Under the pieces are notes generated by a model that did not search any database, was not told the DNA's origin, and saw only the letters and a list, made by a program, of their open reading frames with translations. A DNA stretch of 64,000 nt, from contig JACYXH010000429.1 in the NCBI GenBank assembly GCA_026745465.1, forward strand, positions 3,181,389-3,245,388. Direction: 5' to 3'. The position numbers and the translations under genes are program-made. The stretch comes from Lota lota. Lineage: Eukaryota; Chordata; Actinopteri; Gadiformes; Lotidae. Positions 40,722 to 52,241 of this stretch are shown here, piece after piece (the stretch's first letter is position 1; each line of letters opens with the position of its first letter).

Positions 40722-42165
40722 GCTTTAAATGACATGGGTGGCTAGGCTAGCATTTTTGTCATGCATTGTGTCAGCATTGTTCTGCTTTAGGTATAGAATG
40801 CCAGTGTGAGTGGCCCACCCCGTGCCTTCCGTTTATACAGAGATTAGGAGAGGCTACTGTCTGCCTCACCCACGCTCCATTTGCTTACAGTGAGTTCACA
40901 ATGCCCACAGACCATAGCGCTCACACATACATATACATCTTTGAACAAGCGCCCCCATTAAAATTAAACTTGCATACCCACTCACCACTGACCTTTCGAA
41001 GCAGTTATAGACGTACGTGAAGACGTACCGCAAATCTGCCTCGGTACCTCTCTAGAGATATGCTGTGCATTGTTGTGTTGATGCCCACACGCTCGGTGGT
41101 GGTTGGCTGGGGCCTTTCTCGTCATAGTTCTTAAATCAACCTCTATGTTTTGCACATTTTCACCCGCTGTGTTATGATATAATTCTGCAATGGCCCTTCA
41201 CTAGAACCCTGGCCTTAGTGCCCTCAAGTGCTGATCTGTGGCTGACCATACGCAACTTACCTGGGAAAGATTTGAGTTTGACAGATTTGACCATTTGGCC
41301 ACAGAAATCTGAAATGCTTTAAGAATGGTGGGCCTGAGTGGCAAACTAAATTAGCATGGTGGCCAGTAGCAGCAGTACAGTGTTCGATTGGGCTTTTGGA
41401 AAAGGTGACTGAAAGGGCACATGTCACTCAGACCAGTTATTATTTGCCCATTCATGGATAAGCCCCCCATCAGGCATCTGACTTCCTGAAGCCTTATGTT
41501 ATGTCTAAACGTCTGTGTTTTTTGCCGGGTGATGATGCCCAAGCAGGCGTCTGCCACCTTGGCTGGGTTTGTTGATATAACTGACAGATAGCCAAAGTCA
41601 CTCTTTAAACTTGTCAGTAGGGAACCCTTAAACAGTCTGTGCCAACACCCCATTGCGTAATACCAGTACCAGCTGGGGAAAAGGGGAGAAGAAAGGAATG
41701 TAACTGTAAATAACGGACAAACTGCTCTCGGTTATCCGTTAAGATGGATTACAGTGTTCATCTCGAGCCAAGTTTGTTGTGATAAATTGGTCACAATCCA
41801 TATCCTAGAAATAGTTGTCCATGGAGAATGACCAGGGTAGAAAATCCTATTACATTCACCATCTGATCGGTCCCTGATAAAGTATCTGATTGCCCAGTAA
41901 AAACTTGTGTTGTTTCACCTCGTTTAATAGTTTAACCCAGGAAATCTTTGTGTCTGATATCCTTCTCCAGCCTTTAAAACACTGGTTTGTACTACTCCCA
42001 AATATTAAGTTGAAACTGCATGCAAGAACAGGAAAAAACAAAGTATAACTGGTATAGCTCTGAAGGACATTTATAATTTCAAAGATAAAGCATGGAACAT
42101 GTTGACCGTGGACCATGTTTTAAGATAAAATCAGATGTTCTTTATTAACCCCAGACCGACAATTA
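40722..42165. other. Unassigned stretch
   Basis: Short frames on both strands only (for example 41351-41653 minus), with no recognised product or repeat. Confidence 0.4.
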
Positions 42166-42930
42166 GGGTTATGCTTGGAACACACTACATGATATTTAGC
42201 CCAATTTTGTGCCCGATTTCCCCCTTCCGACTCATCAACAAATCAGGATTTGTTGATGGTTCTACCGATTTATATTGCCAGATTATGCTGTGGTGCGGGG
42301 TATGTTACGATGTTTACCAATCGGGGGCCTCACCAATTCGAAATCGCAAATATATATTGTGGTAAGGGGGCGTGGCTTAGCGCCGGCTGCAGACAGAAGG
42401 GGCGGAGCGGCTCAATTGGGGTCACAGACGCAGCTGTAGGGGATGAACGCAATTAGGTAATTTACTATAAAGACTAACATGTGTTGTGCTCTCCCCACAG
42501 TGAGGCCGGGTCCAGCCACGCGGTTCGTGTGGTTTCTTTGTTTTGCTGGGCTCGAAGACCGGAGAAGTGTGTTTGTTGTTGTGGGACGTGCTCGTCCAAG
42601 AAGGACCGTGAAGCTTGTTTTCAAGGCAAGAGAGCGATACTGGTGGGGGGCGGTCACTCGGTGTCCCCTCCCGCTGAAAATAAAAAGAGATTTCCTTGCA
42701 ACCCCCGTCTGTGTGGTTCATTCCCTGCCACGTAGTCCAGACTTGGCCACATATATATTTTTCAATATTAACGATACGATATCCTTCAGTATGGGGGGAA
42801 CCCCGACAACAGCTAAGTACCCAGGCAATTGATTGTCACGTTGGAAAGACGATAGCCAATTAAGCTGACTTAATTGGGTTCTCACGTTTTCTAAATGAGA
42901 AAAATCTTCTTGTGTGTACCCAGCATCAGG
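42166..42930. mobile_element. MITE-like DNA element interrupted by a solo LTR
   Basis: The left end reads ATGCTTGGAACACACTACAT near 42171, and the right end, on the other strand, reads ATGCTGGGTACACACAAG. These match as a terminal inverted repeat of about 23 bases with about 17 identities. The adjacent 'gcccgatttcccccttccgac' stretch is familiar from teleost hAT-like non-autonomous elements. Without the LTR inserted at 42358-42751 the element would be about 365 bp. It also holds a perfect 11-bp hairpin at 42233-42258. Its exact limits and target duplication are unsure. Confidence 0.5.
42358..42751 (+). mobile_element. Solo LTR (394 bp), nested in a MITE
   Basis: The segment begins TGTGG and ends CCACA, a perfect 5-bp inverted terminal pair, and is flanked on both sides by TATAT (42353-42357 and 42752-42756). 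It is much more GC- and CpG-rich than its surroundings. Inside are a TATAAA-type box (CTATAAAGAC near 42464) and, about 210 bases on, a poly(A)-type AATAAA (near 42677), in the order expected for a U3-R-U5 LTR on the plus strand. No internal viral genes adjoin, so it is a solo LTR left by recombination. Class (ERV or Gypsy) is not settled. The AT-rich flank makes the TATAT duplication weaker evidence than usual. Confidence 0.65.
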
Positions 42931-43423
42931 GGTGCTCCGGTGAATTCTGCCTGACGCCTATCTTTTTATTTGAGATAAATTGAAATCCATCTAGTTAAGT
43001 GTTTTGATTTGTTCAAAAATCAATGTAAACTACAAGAAAGGTTGACAATGATAGAAAGACTCCAGGCCTGTAAATGAAGAATTTTTTCGAAATGTTAGGG
43101 AGATAAGTAAACTAAATTCCCCAACAGACGATCTATACATTCTTTATTTTTAAACCCCATAGTGCCAAATGTCTGGAATGTGTCATGTCTGGTTATGATT
43201 AATCTCTCGAACGAATTGCATCAAGCATTTGCTACCTTGTGTATATTATGCATCCCATGGCATTGGAATATACCCTTGGAAATGTTTTAAATAAATTACC
43301 ATCTGTGAGTTTGCTGGCATGTTTATCATTTTGTTTGCAAAAGCGCGTTTTGAGAAACAAAAATATCTTAACGAGGGTTCATTTAAAAAATGCAGACTGT
43401 AGTCACTCTGTCAGCAGAATATA
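42931..43423. other. Spacer, nothing recognised
   Basis: AT-rich host sequence between the MITE and the second Tc1 copy. Confidence 0.6.
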
Positions 43424-45009
43424 CACTGCTCAAAAAAAATACACTTAAAAAAATACACTTAAACAACACAATGTAACTCCAAGTCAATCACTTTTCTGTG
43501 AAATCAAACTGTCCACTTAGGAAGCAACACTGATTGACAATAAATGTCACATGCTGTTGTGCAAATGGAATAGACAAGTGGAAATTATAGGCAATTAGCA
43601 AGACACCCCCAATAAAGGAGTGGTTCTGCAGGTGGTGACCACAGACCACTTCTCAGTTCCTATGCTTCCTGGCTGATGTTTTGGTCACTTTTGAATGCTG
43701 GCGGTGCTTTCACTCTAGTGGTAGCATGAGACGGAGTCTACAACCCACACAAGTGGCTCAGGTAGTGCAGCTCATCCAGGATGGCACATCAATGCGAGCT
43801 GTGGCAAGAAGGTTTGCTGTGTCTGTCAGCGTAGTGTCCAGAGCATGGATGCGCTACCAGGAGACAGGCCAGTACATCAGGAGACGTGGAGGAGGCCGTA
43901 GGAGGGCAACAACCCAGCAGCAGGACCTCTACCTCCGCCTTTGTGCAAGGAGGAGCAGGAGGAGCACTGCCAGAGCCCTGCAAAATGACCTCCAGCAGGC
44001 CACAAATGTGCATGTGTCTGCTCAAACGGTCAGAAACAGACTCCATGAGGGTGGTATGAGGGCCCGACATCCACAGGTGGGGGTTTTGCTTACAGCCCAA
44101 CACCGTGCAGGACGTTTGGCATTTGCCAGAGAACACCAAGATTGGCAAATTTGCCACTGGCGCCCTGTGCTCTTCACAGATGAAAGCAGGTTCACACTGA
44201 GCACATGTGACAGACGTGACAGAGTCTGGAGACGCCGTGGAGAACGTTCTGCTGCCTGCAACATCCTCCAGCATGACCGGTTTGGCGGTGGGTCAGTCAT
44301 GGTGTGGGGTGGCATTTCTTTGGGGGGCCGCACAGCCCTCCATGTGCTCGCCAGAGGTAGCCTGGCTGCCATTAGGTACCGAGATGAGATCCTCAGACCT
44401 CTTGTGAGACCATATGCTGGTGCGGTTGGCCCTGGGTTCCTCCTAATGCAAGACAATGCTAGACCTCATGTGGCTGGAGTGTGTCAGCAGTTCCTGCAAG
44501 AGGAAGGCATTGATGCTACGGAATTGCCCGCCCGTTCCCTAGACCTGAATCCAATTGAGCACATCCGAGACATCATGTCTCGCTCCATCCACCAACGCCA
44601 CGTTGCACCACAGACTGTCCAGGAGTTGGCGGATGCTTTAGTCCAGGTCTGGGAGGAGATCCCTCAGGAGACCATCCGCCACCTCATCAGGAGCATGCCC
44701 AGGCGTTGTAGGGAGGTCATACAGGCATGTGGAGGCCACACACACTACTGAGCCTCATTTTGACTTGTTTTAAGGACATTACATCAAAGTTGGATCAGCC
44801 TGTAGTGTGGTTTTCCACTTACATTTTGAGTGTGACTCCAAATCCAGACCTCCATGGGTTGATAAATTTGATTTCCATTGATAATTTTTGTGTGATTTTG
44901 TTGTCAGCACATTCAACTATGTAAAGAAAAACGTTTTTAATACGATTATTTCATTCATTCAGATCTAGGATGTGTTATTTTAGTGTTCCCTTTATTTTTC
45001 TGAGCAGTT
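43424..45009 (+). mobile_element. Tc1-like DNA transposon, copy 2 (full length)
   Basis: The element runs from CACTGCTCAAAAAAA at 43424 to TTTTTCTGAGCAGTT at 45009 and is flanked by TA on both sides (43422-43423 and 45010-45011), the Tc1/mariner target duplication. At 1586 bp it is the normal size for the family. The 5' inverted repeat is altered: the stretch expected to read ...AAATAAAGGGAACACTTAAA is instead two tandem copies of AAAAAAATACACTTA, so the two termini no longer match beyond the first dozen bases. Mobility is therefore doubtful even though the transposase frame is open. Confidence 0.97.
43726..44751 (+). CDS. Tc1-like transposase, full-length frame
   Basis: This frame encodes a 341-residue cut-and-paste transposase of the Tc1/mariner superfamily, the usual length. 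I chose the ATG at 43726 (MRRSLQPTQ); the frame is open 45 bases further upstream but only from TTG. Residues about 1-110 form the bipartite helix-turn-helix DNA-binding region, joined by a basic linker (RRRGGGRRR, about 52-60). The catalytic triad is Asp152 (FTDESRF), Asp243 (MQDNARPH) and Glu278 (NPIEHI), with 34 residues between the last two, so DD34E. A glycine-rich [10 protein letters not shown] box lies near 187-196. Near the Glu it reads [17 protein letters not shown], where copy 1 and the wider family have [17 protein letters not shown]. These changes at conserved Trp and Pro positions suggest reduced or lost activity. It lies inside its own inverted repeats, with no host promoter seen. 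Confidence 0.95.
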   Translation: MRRSLQPTQVAQVVQLIQDGTSMRAVARRFAVSVSVVSRAWMRYQETGQYIRRRGGGRRRATTQQQDLYLRLCARRSRRSTARALQNDLQQATNVHVSAQTVRNRLHEGGMRARHPQVGVLLTAQHRAGRLAFAREHQDWQICHWRPVLFTDESRFTLSTCDRRDRVWRRRGERSAACNILQHDRFGGGSVMVWGGISLGGRTALHVLARGSLAAIRYRDEILRPLVRPYAGAVGPGFLLMQDNARPHVAGVCQQFLQEEGIDATELPARSLDLNPIEHIRDIMSRSIHQRHVAPQTVQELADALVQVWEEIPQETIRHLIRSMPRRCREVIQACGGHTHY

Positions 45010-45011
45010 TA

Positions 45012-46204
45012 TTTATTTACTACAATTCTTATATACTATTTTTAAAATGTAAATTTTATATAAAATGTATAATATACTTTAAACCTGAATTTTTTAACCA
45101 TTAATAATCATCACAATGTCTACAAGACAGTTTCATTTGTAACGTAAATGTTACAGGCAAACATGAAATAAATCAATACAAGTATATGAGAAACTTTGGT
45201 GTTTTGTGTTTGATAGCTGATCAAATTTGTTGTCGTATTGGTTTGTTTCACATTTAACCACCATTTCGCAGCACCGCTTTGCCATCTGCTCGTTTAGTCA
45301 AACCACAGACGTCTTTTTGCTTATGGAGAGGAGTGAAAGGGTGGATCTCTCCTGTCCAACTCAAAGACTAACGCCGCATTGTTGGAGTACAGGTCAACAG
45401 AAGACTAGCATGCCGAACAGCTGAGTTACTAGAGTTCACTGAGTGAATCATAGTTTGAACTTGGATATCTTTTCAACACCCAACTGCAGGCCAGCACTGG
45501 GAAAGTAATGTTGAATTATAAAATAAAGAGATATCAATATTTATTAGGATGATATCCACCAATTCCTGGAGCCTAGTGCTGATGATGGACACAAGGCAGT
45601 GAGACACTCTAAATGGGATATTGCATTAAAGCCCGATGCATTCTGCTAAGATTGAATCATCACTGATGTGCACAGCCTTTTTTTTTACAAGTCTATTGAT
45701 AATGTGTATGAAATATTCATTTTTAGGCTGAGCATCCAGATGAGAAGATCACATATCAACACACTTTCCTTCAATCTTAGCCTAGTTAACACAATGACTC
45801 ACACAAACAGTTCCAACGTTTATAGGTGTTTACAGCCTTTTGTTCTCCAAATGTTTTAATTAGATGTAATTATTTAAGAGAATTATATAAAGCCCGAATA
45901 GACTCATTGCTGAGCGTTCTGTGGCATTTACATGATCCCTACTACTTCTAATTAGTAACAACTTCAAATTAATTCGATGTGATCTTTTCTGAATAACTTA
46001 AGATATACATTTTCTTATATATCACTCCTCTGCTAAAGTAGAAGTCCCTTGTCAGAGGTTTAGTAGTGTGTAACAACCTACTTGTCGCCCTCTACTTTGC
46101 TTTTAATGTTTAATCTGTTCGTCTTGTTTTTCTGTACGGATTTAACTATTCTATTCTAATCTTACTATGTGGTTTTATTCTTGCTTTAAATTGTACATTT
46201 CATT
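45012..46204. other. AT-rich stretch, nothing recognised
   Basis: Only short frames; no repeat or RNA gene was seen. Confidence 0.5.
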
Positions 46205-46266
46205 GAGTGTTGAAAATGGCTATTCAAATTAAATGTATTATCATTATTATTATTATTATTATTATT
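46205..46266 (+). repeat. LINE-like 3' tail with (ATT)n
   Basis: A GGCTATTCAAATTAAATGTA segment leading into (ATT)n resembles the 'gctatataaataaa-(att)n' end of fish LINEs. The (ATT)n itself (46242-46266) is certain; the LINE origin is inferred. Confidence 0.4.
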
Positions 46267-47785
46267 TACTTGAGTTGGTCGATGCTCTGAATAAAAATCC
46301 ACCATGAAGGATTATAACTTTGTTTAGTATTAGAATTCTAATCAATGACAAAATAATTATGAAAGTATCTATTCTAATATTGAATAAATAATAAATAAAT
46401 AAGAGAAACGTTGATAGACATGAAGCTCTGAGGCTACTTCGTCCAGGGCTTAAACCGTTCAATCTGGTGAAAATACAATTCTCAGATCTGCCATCAGTAA
46501 TAAAAATCATCCAGTGTGAAGCAGTGACATTTTCTTTTTGGGAGATCTATAACAACTGTATAAAAATACCCCAGAGCTATGGGTCTGGAGCCCTACTCCC
46601 TGCCCAAGTCACATCACACAAACGCTCTGCGGCTGCTGTTAGGAAATTAAAACCATGACAAATATGTCCCTGTCTGTCTCTTGCCACAAGACCGGGAACT
46701 GGCTTTGGTTAACCTTGGATCCAAACCCAGAGTGAAATCTAACACATCACTCTTCTCACTCAAGGTTTCCATGGTGTTCCCAAGAAAACTGGAATCATGC
46801 AAGCGCAGTCCCATATATATTATTCACTGAATCAACATGTTATGCCAAATATCAAAAGTTATATCAATTAGTTCTTGTACCAAATCCTCACAAACGTAAC
46901 TTGGCTTATACAGCTGAGAAAGAAACTGTGATTAAGGTCACCTGTCTACACTGGCAGACGTAACATTTCAACCCAATGACATCATAACATGAGTCGGCTC
47001 CAGCTCATAAAAAGCCTGAGACGGGCTAAGAAGACACATCTGGTAGCCTAAGCTTAGTCACATTCTGCATGATCCAACCAAATCCTGGAAAATCAAATGC
47101 CTCGCATGCATTCTTTCCCACGCTCATCATTGGAATCACCTGAAAAATACAGAAATACTTTTGTAAACTAAGATCTGAATATCATTCCACCTTGTCTTTA
47201 ATCTTGACAACAGAGCCAAGATGAGGTATCAAGCATGGGTATAATCCCTGGTTACAAGCAGCTGAAAATTGAATTCATCAATCAGCTTGAATTGTCCTAT
47301 TGGTTGAAGGCCAAATGATTGATGGTCAACATTTCTCCTCATGGTGGGCAAACCTGCTTTACCCGAGGCTGAACCAAAAAAAGAGCAAATGCCGAGAAGC
47401 CAGTTCTGGTAAATTCAAACCAAACAGTCGAGGCTTCCTTCACTGATGTAAACATAGGAAAAGCTCTTATTTGCATTTTTGATGGGAGAGAATGAAATGG
47501 CTGGCGTGAGGTTTAGCAGGGAAGTAAGGGGATCTGTGAACTTTCCGTGTAGCTTTGGAAGTTGTCGGCCTGGCATCACAGATGCTGATTATCACGGAAA
47601 AATCAAATGACTCTGTTCACCACGACAACGCCCTTTAGGGGTTCCTCCTCTCAGTGATTGGTGGTAGGCTCTGTTTACCATAGCTTTAGTTTTGTCCTAG
47701 CCTTAGCCAGTTGTACCTTCTGAGGGCTCTGTTGTTACAGCCAGTGGGAACCCCCATGAGCCTCTGAGCTTTCCCTGGCTCTAAT

Positions 47786-47787
<2 letters not shown>
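46267..47787. other. Unassigned stretch
   Basis: No gene or repeat was recognised. Confidence 0.45.

Positions 47788-47848
<61 letters not shown>
47788..47848. repeat. (TG)30 microsatellite
   Basis: Sixty-one bases of uninterrupted TG. Confidence 0.98.
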
Positions 47849-47850
<2 letters not shown>

Positions 47851-50224
47851 CCCTGCATACAGACATGAACCTGTGAGCAAGTCTGTCCTCTTTATTTCCA
47901 TGATGATTCTTACAAATGTAAGCTGATAAAAGCTTGGTCGAAGGACATTTGCAGCATCTATGTTGGTCCAATGTTCACCTTCAGTACATCAATATCTACA
48001 TATACTGATATATATCTCAGTATTTCAAAACCATGAGACTTGTTTAATCTGTCAACTCTGAATATGCAAGCCCCTGCTTTGTGTTCTTTTGTTTTGCTGG
48101 ATAATTATCAAGCCATCATTGAAAAAGAGAAGTTGCGCTAGCTGTTTCAATTTACAATAGCTTTCAAAAGGTGAGAGCCAGCAATTATGTGTGATTCTGA
48201 GTGTTGACATTTTACACATGAGCAGGTGGGGTTGTGGCATGTCAAAATAATTGTTTTTGACAGACCACAACCATTGGCAAAAGGTTTAGCCAATGGCCAG
48301 CTGCAGCGATTCGGATTATATATATGAACAGTAATACGGAGACAGTGAAATGTATGATAATAACAAACAGTTTGTTGAAAGATACTGGGTGTTGCTAACT
48401 GAAGATGATCTGCTATGTATCCCAATCTATGTCCTCTCATTCGTCACGGGGCCTCCTCGTCTTGCTCTAATATGCATACGAGTACCTTTCAGGCCACAGT
48501 CAACACGTCCACCCCAGCAAGTCCCCCTCTTTCAGCAACCTCTCTCAAATGGATTCTGGCGAGCGTGTGTTGTCATATCCCTCCTTCTGTTGGTTAATTG
48601 GACCCTGAATAAAGAGCATGTCATCCATGTGGCCTCCAACAGCTCTGACTTAATTAAAAACAGAGTTGATAACAATGTAGCATTCAGGGCTGCTAGCTAC
48701 ACCTTCCCTCTTTTGTGAACGTGTGTGAAAGGTGGAGGGCAACAGATAAGTGTGCCTAGCTGGAATATACAACGAAAGAAGGCTTTCAGCCAATCAAATG
48801 CTTGCCACATAAGAGGTGTGATTTTGCACTGGCCAGCACACATCACGCACAGAATTGAGTGATGATAATGATTATGGAGTGTTTATGACGCATAAAAACA
48901 CCACTGAATGAGCATGTATGATCATACACAAGGATAGAATAGCTGTCTAGTTTTAAACGTCATGTTGTGGATTTTGAGTTTTGTAAATGTTGCAGACTGT
49001 CAACTTGGTGCTAATGTTGATGGTGGGCCAGAGTACTTGATGCTCATCTATACAGATGGCAAACATGGTGCCAAAAATCATGTCCAGCTAGCTGGATGAC
49101 ACAGCTGCCAAAGTGCATCAGAGTACCCACTCACACTCACGGACCACTTGTGTGAACAGAATAGTTGTGGCATTTTAATGGAGATTCGTCCTTCCTTGTG
49201 GAGCAAACAAACATAATTTCCCACTACTCCTTGTTAGTGGCTGTCTTGACGTTGCATCTGAATAGCTGTTTAGTGAAGTGACCGCCAGGCTTTGAATGAT
49301 GGGGCCCTACCGGTGACGGGTTTCCAGCTTTAGAGATGTTAAGAGTTTGTATTATATGGTGTGTATGAAAGCCACTTGCATCAATATTCATGCTAGAGGG
49401 ATTTTCTCTGGAGACCAGCTGGCCTCCATTTGGGTTTAATCCAATTTACTGATCGCTGCCATTGCAAAGGCTTCCTCCTTCGCTTACTGAATGAACAAGT
49501 CACTTCTTGCGGATAATTTTGGAATACAAAACCACTCTCCTTATATTGTCATTCGTTTTCTTTGTCTCCGAAACCCACATAGCCCATCAGAATGGGGAAA
49601 GGGCTGTCTGTTAAATAGGGGGGTAGTGACCTTTCCACTTCCCTCCTATTTGAAAACCTGCTGATTGGCGGATGACTTTGGGCTGGCTTCAAGGAGGTTC
49701 TGAAGAACCATTTGGCAGGAGGGGAAGGCGTTTATTCTTTATTTATTTTTATTCTTAGAAAGGACATCTAAATGCCGATATGAAATTGGGATACTGATGG
49801 TGCAAGGAACATCTTGAGGAACTCTAACACAGAGGGCACGCCCTCCAGAGAATTACAGCACCCATCCCCTTGTCTGAAATCCCTAGGTTACAGGCTGGTT
49901 GCTAAGCCAGTGCTTTGAAGATCAGGGGGAAGGCTTATGTCCAGGTTCCCCAAGAAATTCTGATGAAGGTACTGCGACAGTATGAGACACTGGGACAGCA
50001 GTTGAGAGCCATTCAGATCATATGAGAGTGGAGACAGCATATTCTTTTATCTGCAGGTCTTGCCGTCCTTTTTGCTTTGTCACATGGTGTGAACCCCAGC
50101 ATGCTTCAGAGTGGTTTGCGATGGCTTCGAGTGTGTAATTATAAATCATGTAGTATGCAAATCAAATCAGCACCACAGTCGTAGGCCATTCTTCTCTCAC
50201 TTAGAAAAGGATGACATGGGGCTA
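47849..50224. other. Unique stretch with possible conserved blocks
   Basis: No gene was recognised. The 48240-48720 and 49370-49600 parts are complex sequence of even composition. The first begins with opposed CCAAT boxes (CCATTGGC at 48271, GCCAATGG at 48289) and a TATATATA run at about 48318-48325. A 122-codon frame at 48350-48718 crosses it but matches nothing I know. Confidence 0.3.
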
Positions 50225-50765
50225 GATAAACCCAAGTAGTGGAGTTCAGGCATAGATCTTATTCGCGAGTGTAGGGATCGTAAGCTTGACCACTGGTTGG
50301 GTATAGCATCTGCAGTAATATGTTGCATCAGGTACACAGGGAGCTGCGGTGTAAGCTCATGAATTTACCGTTCCGTCCTTATTCCCATCCTAGCCTATGG
50401 TTAACAGGCTCTGGGTAGGCTCCAAAAAAAACAAGATTGCGGATACAAGCTGCTGAAGTGAGTTTCCGCCCAAGGGTACGTGGTTTACTCACCCCGATAG
50501 GGTGGGTGGGGATCTTAGTGACCCAGGGGTAGCGCGTGGTAGAGCTGCTCCTCCCCCACACTGAGAGAAGCCCGGCGGTGGTTGGGGCATCTGTTAAGGA
50601 TGCACCCTGGGTGCCCACCTTTAGCGGTGAACCAGGAAAGAACCCACTTGGGAGGAGATCCCAGGGGATAGGTATTACAGTGACAGCTGGAATCTCCCAG
50701 GAGCAGTACCTGCCCTGTGACCACAGTCCTGCTTATCTGTATAACACAAGGATGGATGGATATAC
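50225..50765 (+). mobile_element. LINE remnant (C-terminal RT/ORF2 region and 3' end)
   Basis: Segments match, in order, the end of a non-LTR retrotransposon common in teleosts: GCATCTGCAGTAATATG near 50308, a degraded 'aagctctcaatttaccg...cctatggt' stretch at 50354-50402, CAAGGGTACGTGGTTTACTC near 50472, GAGCTGCTCCTCCCCCACA near 50542, and GGCATCTGTTAAGGATGCA near 50587. The last corresponds to the RWLGHLVRMPPG part of the protein. It ends in a short (GGAT)n at about 50751-50761, typical of such 3' ends. Frameshifts and stops are many, so this is a 5'-truncated dead copy. The clade (RTE/Rex3-like or L2) is not settled. Confidence 0.75.
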
Positions 50766-52236
50766 TGTATAGATATGCGGGCTCACACACGCAAGATCAG
50801 AAACACTTTTTTTTTCAATAAGCAACAACACATGTCGCTTGTCATGTGAGCCAATCCATAACAATTGTCCCACCTTCCACCGAGTTTTCAGTCATACATA
50901 TTAAAGAGTCAATAGAATAGATTTGTGGCTCCAACATTGATCATATGTGGAGCATCCAGATGATCGGTGGCTGTGGTGACCTTGAAGGTTGAATTGTGTT
51001 TCATAAGCAGATGATTATCGTCCATGAGGTATGCTGGACTGGCATGGGATTTGTCAACCTGATGAATTGCCACGGCATAATACCAATAGCGTTTACCTCC
51101 TGTATAATGGTATTTTCCTTTTCCATGCTCTATTTTGACCATGCAGCTTAAAGGCTCAGTGCCATCACTCACCATTCTACCCCAGAACGCCATATGGTAA
51201 AGTTGTAGGACTGCTGCCCAATTACACAATTTAAAATGGGGCAGAACTTACATCAACCAAATAGAAGTATCCCTTTTTCCATTAAAAGTTGGCTGGTCTG
51301 TTAAGAGAGATAAGAGAGAGTTGAGATGGAGGACCAATACGAAATGGCTCATTAAGACCGGCATATGGTGATAAAATGACATTTAACTGTCTTGTATTTG
51401 TGCCTGGCTGCCTGGCTTTGCCCTGCATGGAGGAAAGATGAGTCAATGAGACTCCATCAGCCGTTAGCTGTGACATTTTTTTGCTCCTCTGCGCTATCAC
51501 TACACTATTCATTGATCTCAAAGTGATGCTACCAAATACCACTGCAGCTCTTTCAATTGACAGGTTCTTCTCTGTGCAGGGCCTTTAAATATCATCGGCT
51601 TTTACACTCCCCAAAGAAATCCAGCAGATACCTTGAGTCTGATTGAAAAGGGCATATGGCTGCGGCATGCAGGGTTATTTGATGAGCTTGACTCTAACTA
51701 AGTACGGTATTTTTGGTTTTTGCCAACAATATTGTGTTCGTAAAAAGCCTTTATCACTAGAATATTCCTAAATACCAGGAGTGAATTTCTTATATTTGCA
51801 ATTCGATTACACATATTTTGCTGATACAAAGTATAAATGGAAAAAAAAAAAAAAATAACACGACAAGGAATTACATCAGAGCAATAACCCTTTGTTTTTT
51901 TTCAACTGCATGTCAATAGTAATTTAATTACAGCTGTGAGCCCTTGGAAAAGGCTGAGCTGAGTTAAAAGAACGCCTGTCAAGCATTTCATTTCTGTGGG
52001 GCTCAATGCTTGTAGCATCAACAAGACACATTGAAAGCCCTGCAACTAGACACATTTTGCTCTTGATTCACTTGATATTGTTGTTTTGAGATATTTTTAA
52101 TACAGCAGTACTTAGACATGTTACACATTTACCAATACATGTATTTACCAATACCTTATGTTGCGGACCAATAACATCTCAACTCACAATTGCACTGTAT
52201 TCACCTGCCACTTCATGTGTTACTAATGACCTTATA
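50766..52236. other. Unassigned stretch
   Basis: A 106-codon minus-strand frame (50909-51229) and an 86-codon one (51282-51542) are unrecognised. An A-run lies at 51840-51855. Confidence 0.4.
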
Positions 52237-52241
52237 CAGTC

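Noticed and set aside
42479-42832. 117-codon frame
   Set aside because: It lies mostly within the solo LTR, whose GC-rich sequence has few stops; not a gene.
43681-43725. Fifteen-codon upstream extension of the Tc1 transposase
   Set aside because: It opens with TTG, not ATG; the family normally starts at the MRRS... methionine, so the CDS begins at 43726.
50909-51229. 106-codon minus-strand frame with protein-like composition
   Set aside because: No recognised motif, no splice sites that I trust, and no neighbouring exon; kept only as an unassigned stretch.
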